From contig JAEWST010000131.1 in the NCBI GenBank assembly GCA_023398105.1, positions 1-15,059 of the forward strand: a stretch of 15,059 nucleotides of DNA. Reading direction: 5' to 3'. A program made the translations under genes and the position numbers. Origin of the DNA: Bacillota bacterium (GTDB taxonomy: Bacteria > Bacillota > Clostridia > Acetivibrionales > DSM-1351). The notes under the pieces were generated by a model. That model saw only the letters and a program-made list of their open reading frames with translations, was not told where the DNA came from and ran no database searches. Of the stretch, positions 15,042 to 15,059 are shown piece by piece (the stretch's first letter is position 1; each line of letters opens with the position of its first letter).

Positions 15042-15059
15042 ACATTTTCTTGCCTCGTT
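15027..15059 (-). CDS. Last codons of a tnpB-like gene (partial)
   Basis: The minus strand reads NEARKCPPLL then TAA from the window edge, with the stop inside the end hairpin. Short tails of the form 'EA.K.PPL' ending within a CCCCACTT-type hairpin are characteristic of IS200/IS605-family TnpB proteins. Only ten residues are visible, so the call depends on the combination of peptide and hairpin; the rest of the gene is beyond 15059. Confidence 0.45.
   Translation of the reverse strand, partial: NEARKCPPLL

Overview
The window looks like chromosomal DNA of a low-GC, anaerobic clostridial Firmicute. The cdaA-cdaR-(FAD dehydrogenase)-glmM order, the glmS ribozyme and the AT-rich intergenic DNA point to a Ruminiclostridium/Clostridium-like genome. 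This is inferred from gene content and family knowledge only; no database search was possible.

Layout. Positions 1-3190 form an accessory patch: decayed DNA with hairpins (1-589), a minus-strand M48-like metallopeptidase gene (590-1639), a truncated N-terminal piece of an IS91-type transposase (1948-2121), and a plus-strand DUF5677-like gene (2209-3105) that has a clear promoter and terminator but is cut by one in-frame TAA. From 3288 rightward every recognisable gene is on the minus strand: glmS (3288-5114) with a long leader, a YhhN-family lysoplasmalogenase-like membrane protein (6051-6731), then the group cdaA-cdaR-FAD dehydrogenase-glmM (12193 down to 6935, closed by a strong terminator at 6865-6913), then nadE (12951-14879) followed by a 33-residue membrane peptide (12821-12922). 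The right edge holds the last codons and the end hairpin of what appears to be an IS200/IS605-type tnpB element.

Function. GlmS makes glucosamine-6-phosphate and GlmM converts it to glucosamine-1-phosphate, the entry to UDP-GlcNAc and peptidoglycan. CdaA makes cyclic di-AMP, CdaR is its membrane-anchored partner, and GlmM is known in other Firmicutes to bind and restrain CdaA, so the window joins cell-wall precursor supply to c-di-AMP signalling. NadE supplies NAD.

Most notable. A complete glmS ribozyme lies on the minus strand at about 5747-5900, behind a consensus promoter at 5972-6000. It is some 630 nt from the glmS start codon rather than immediately in front of it, and it is easily misread as an antisense protein. 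Structured, unassigned leaders also precede cdaA (12235-12440) and glmM (8349-8507); the glmM leader contains three segments that can pair in mutually exclusive ways.
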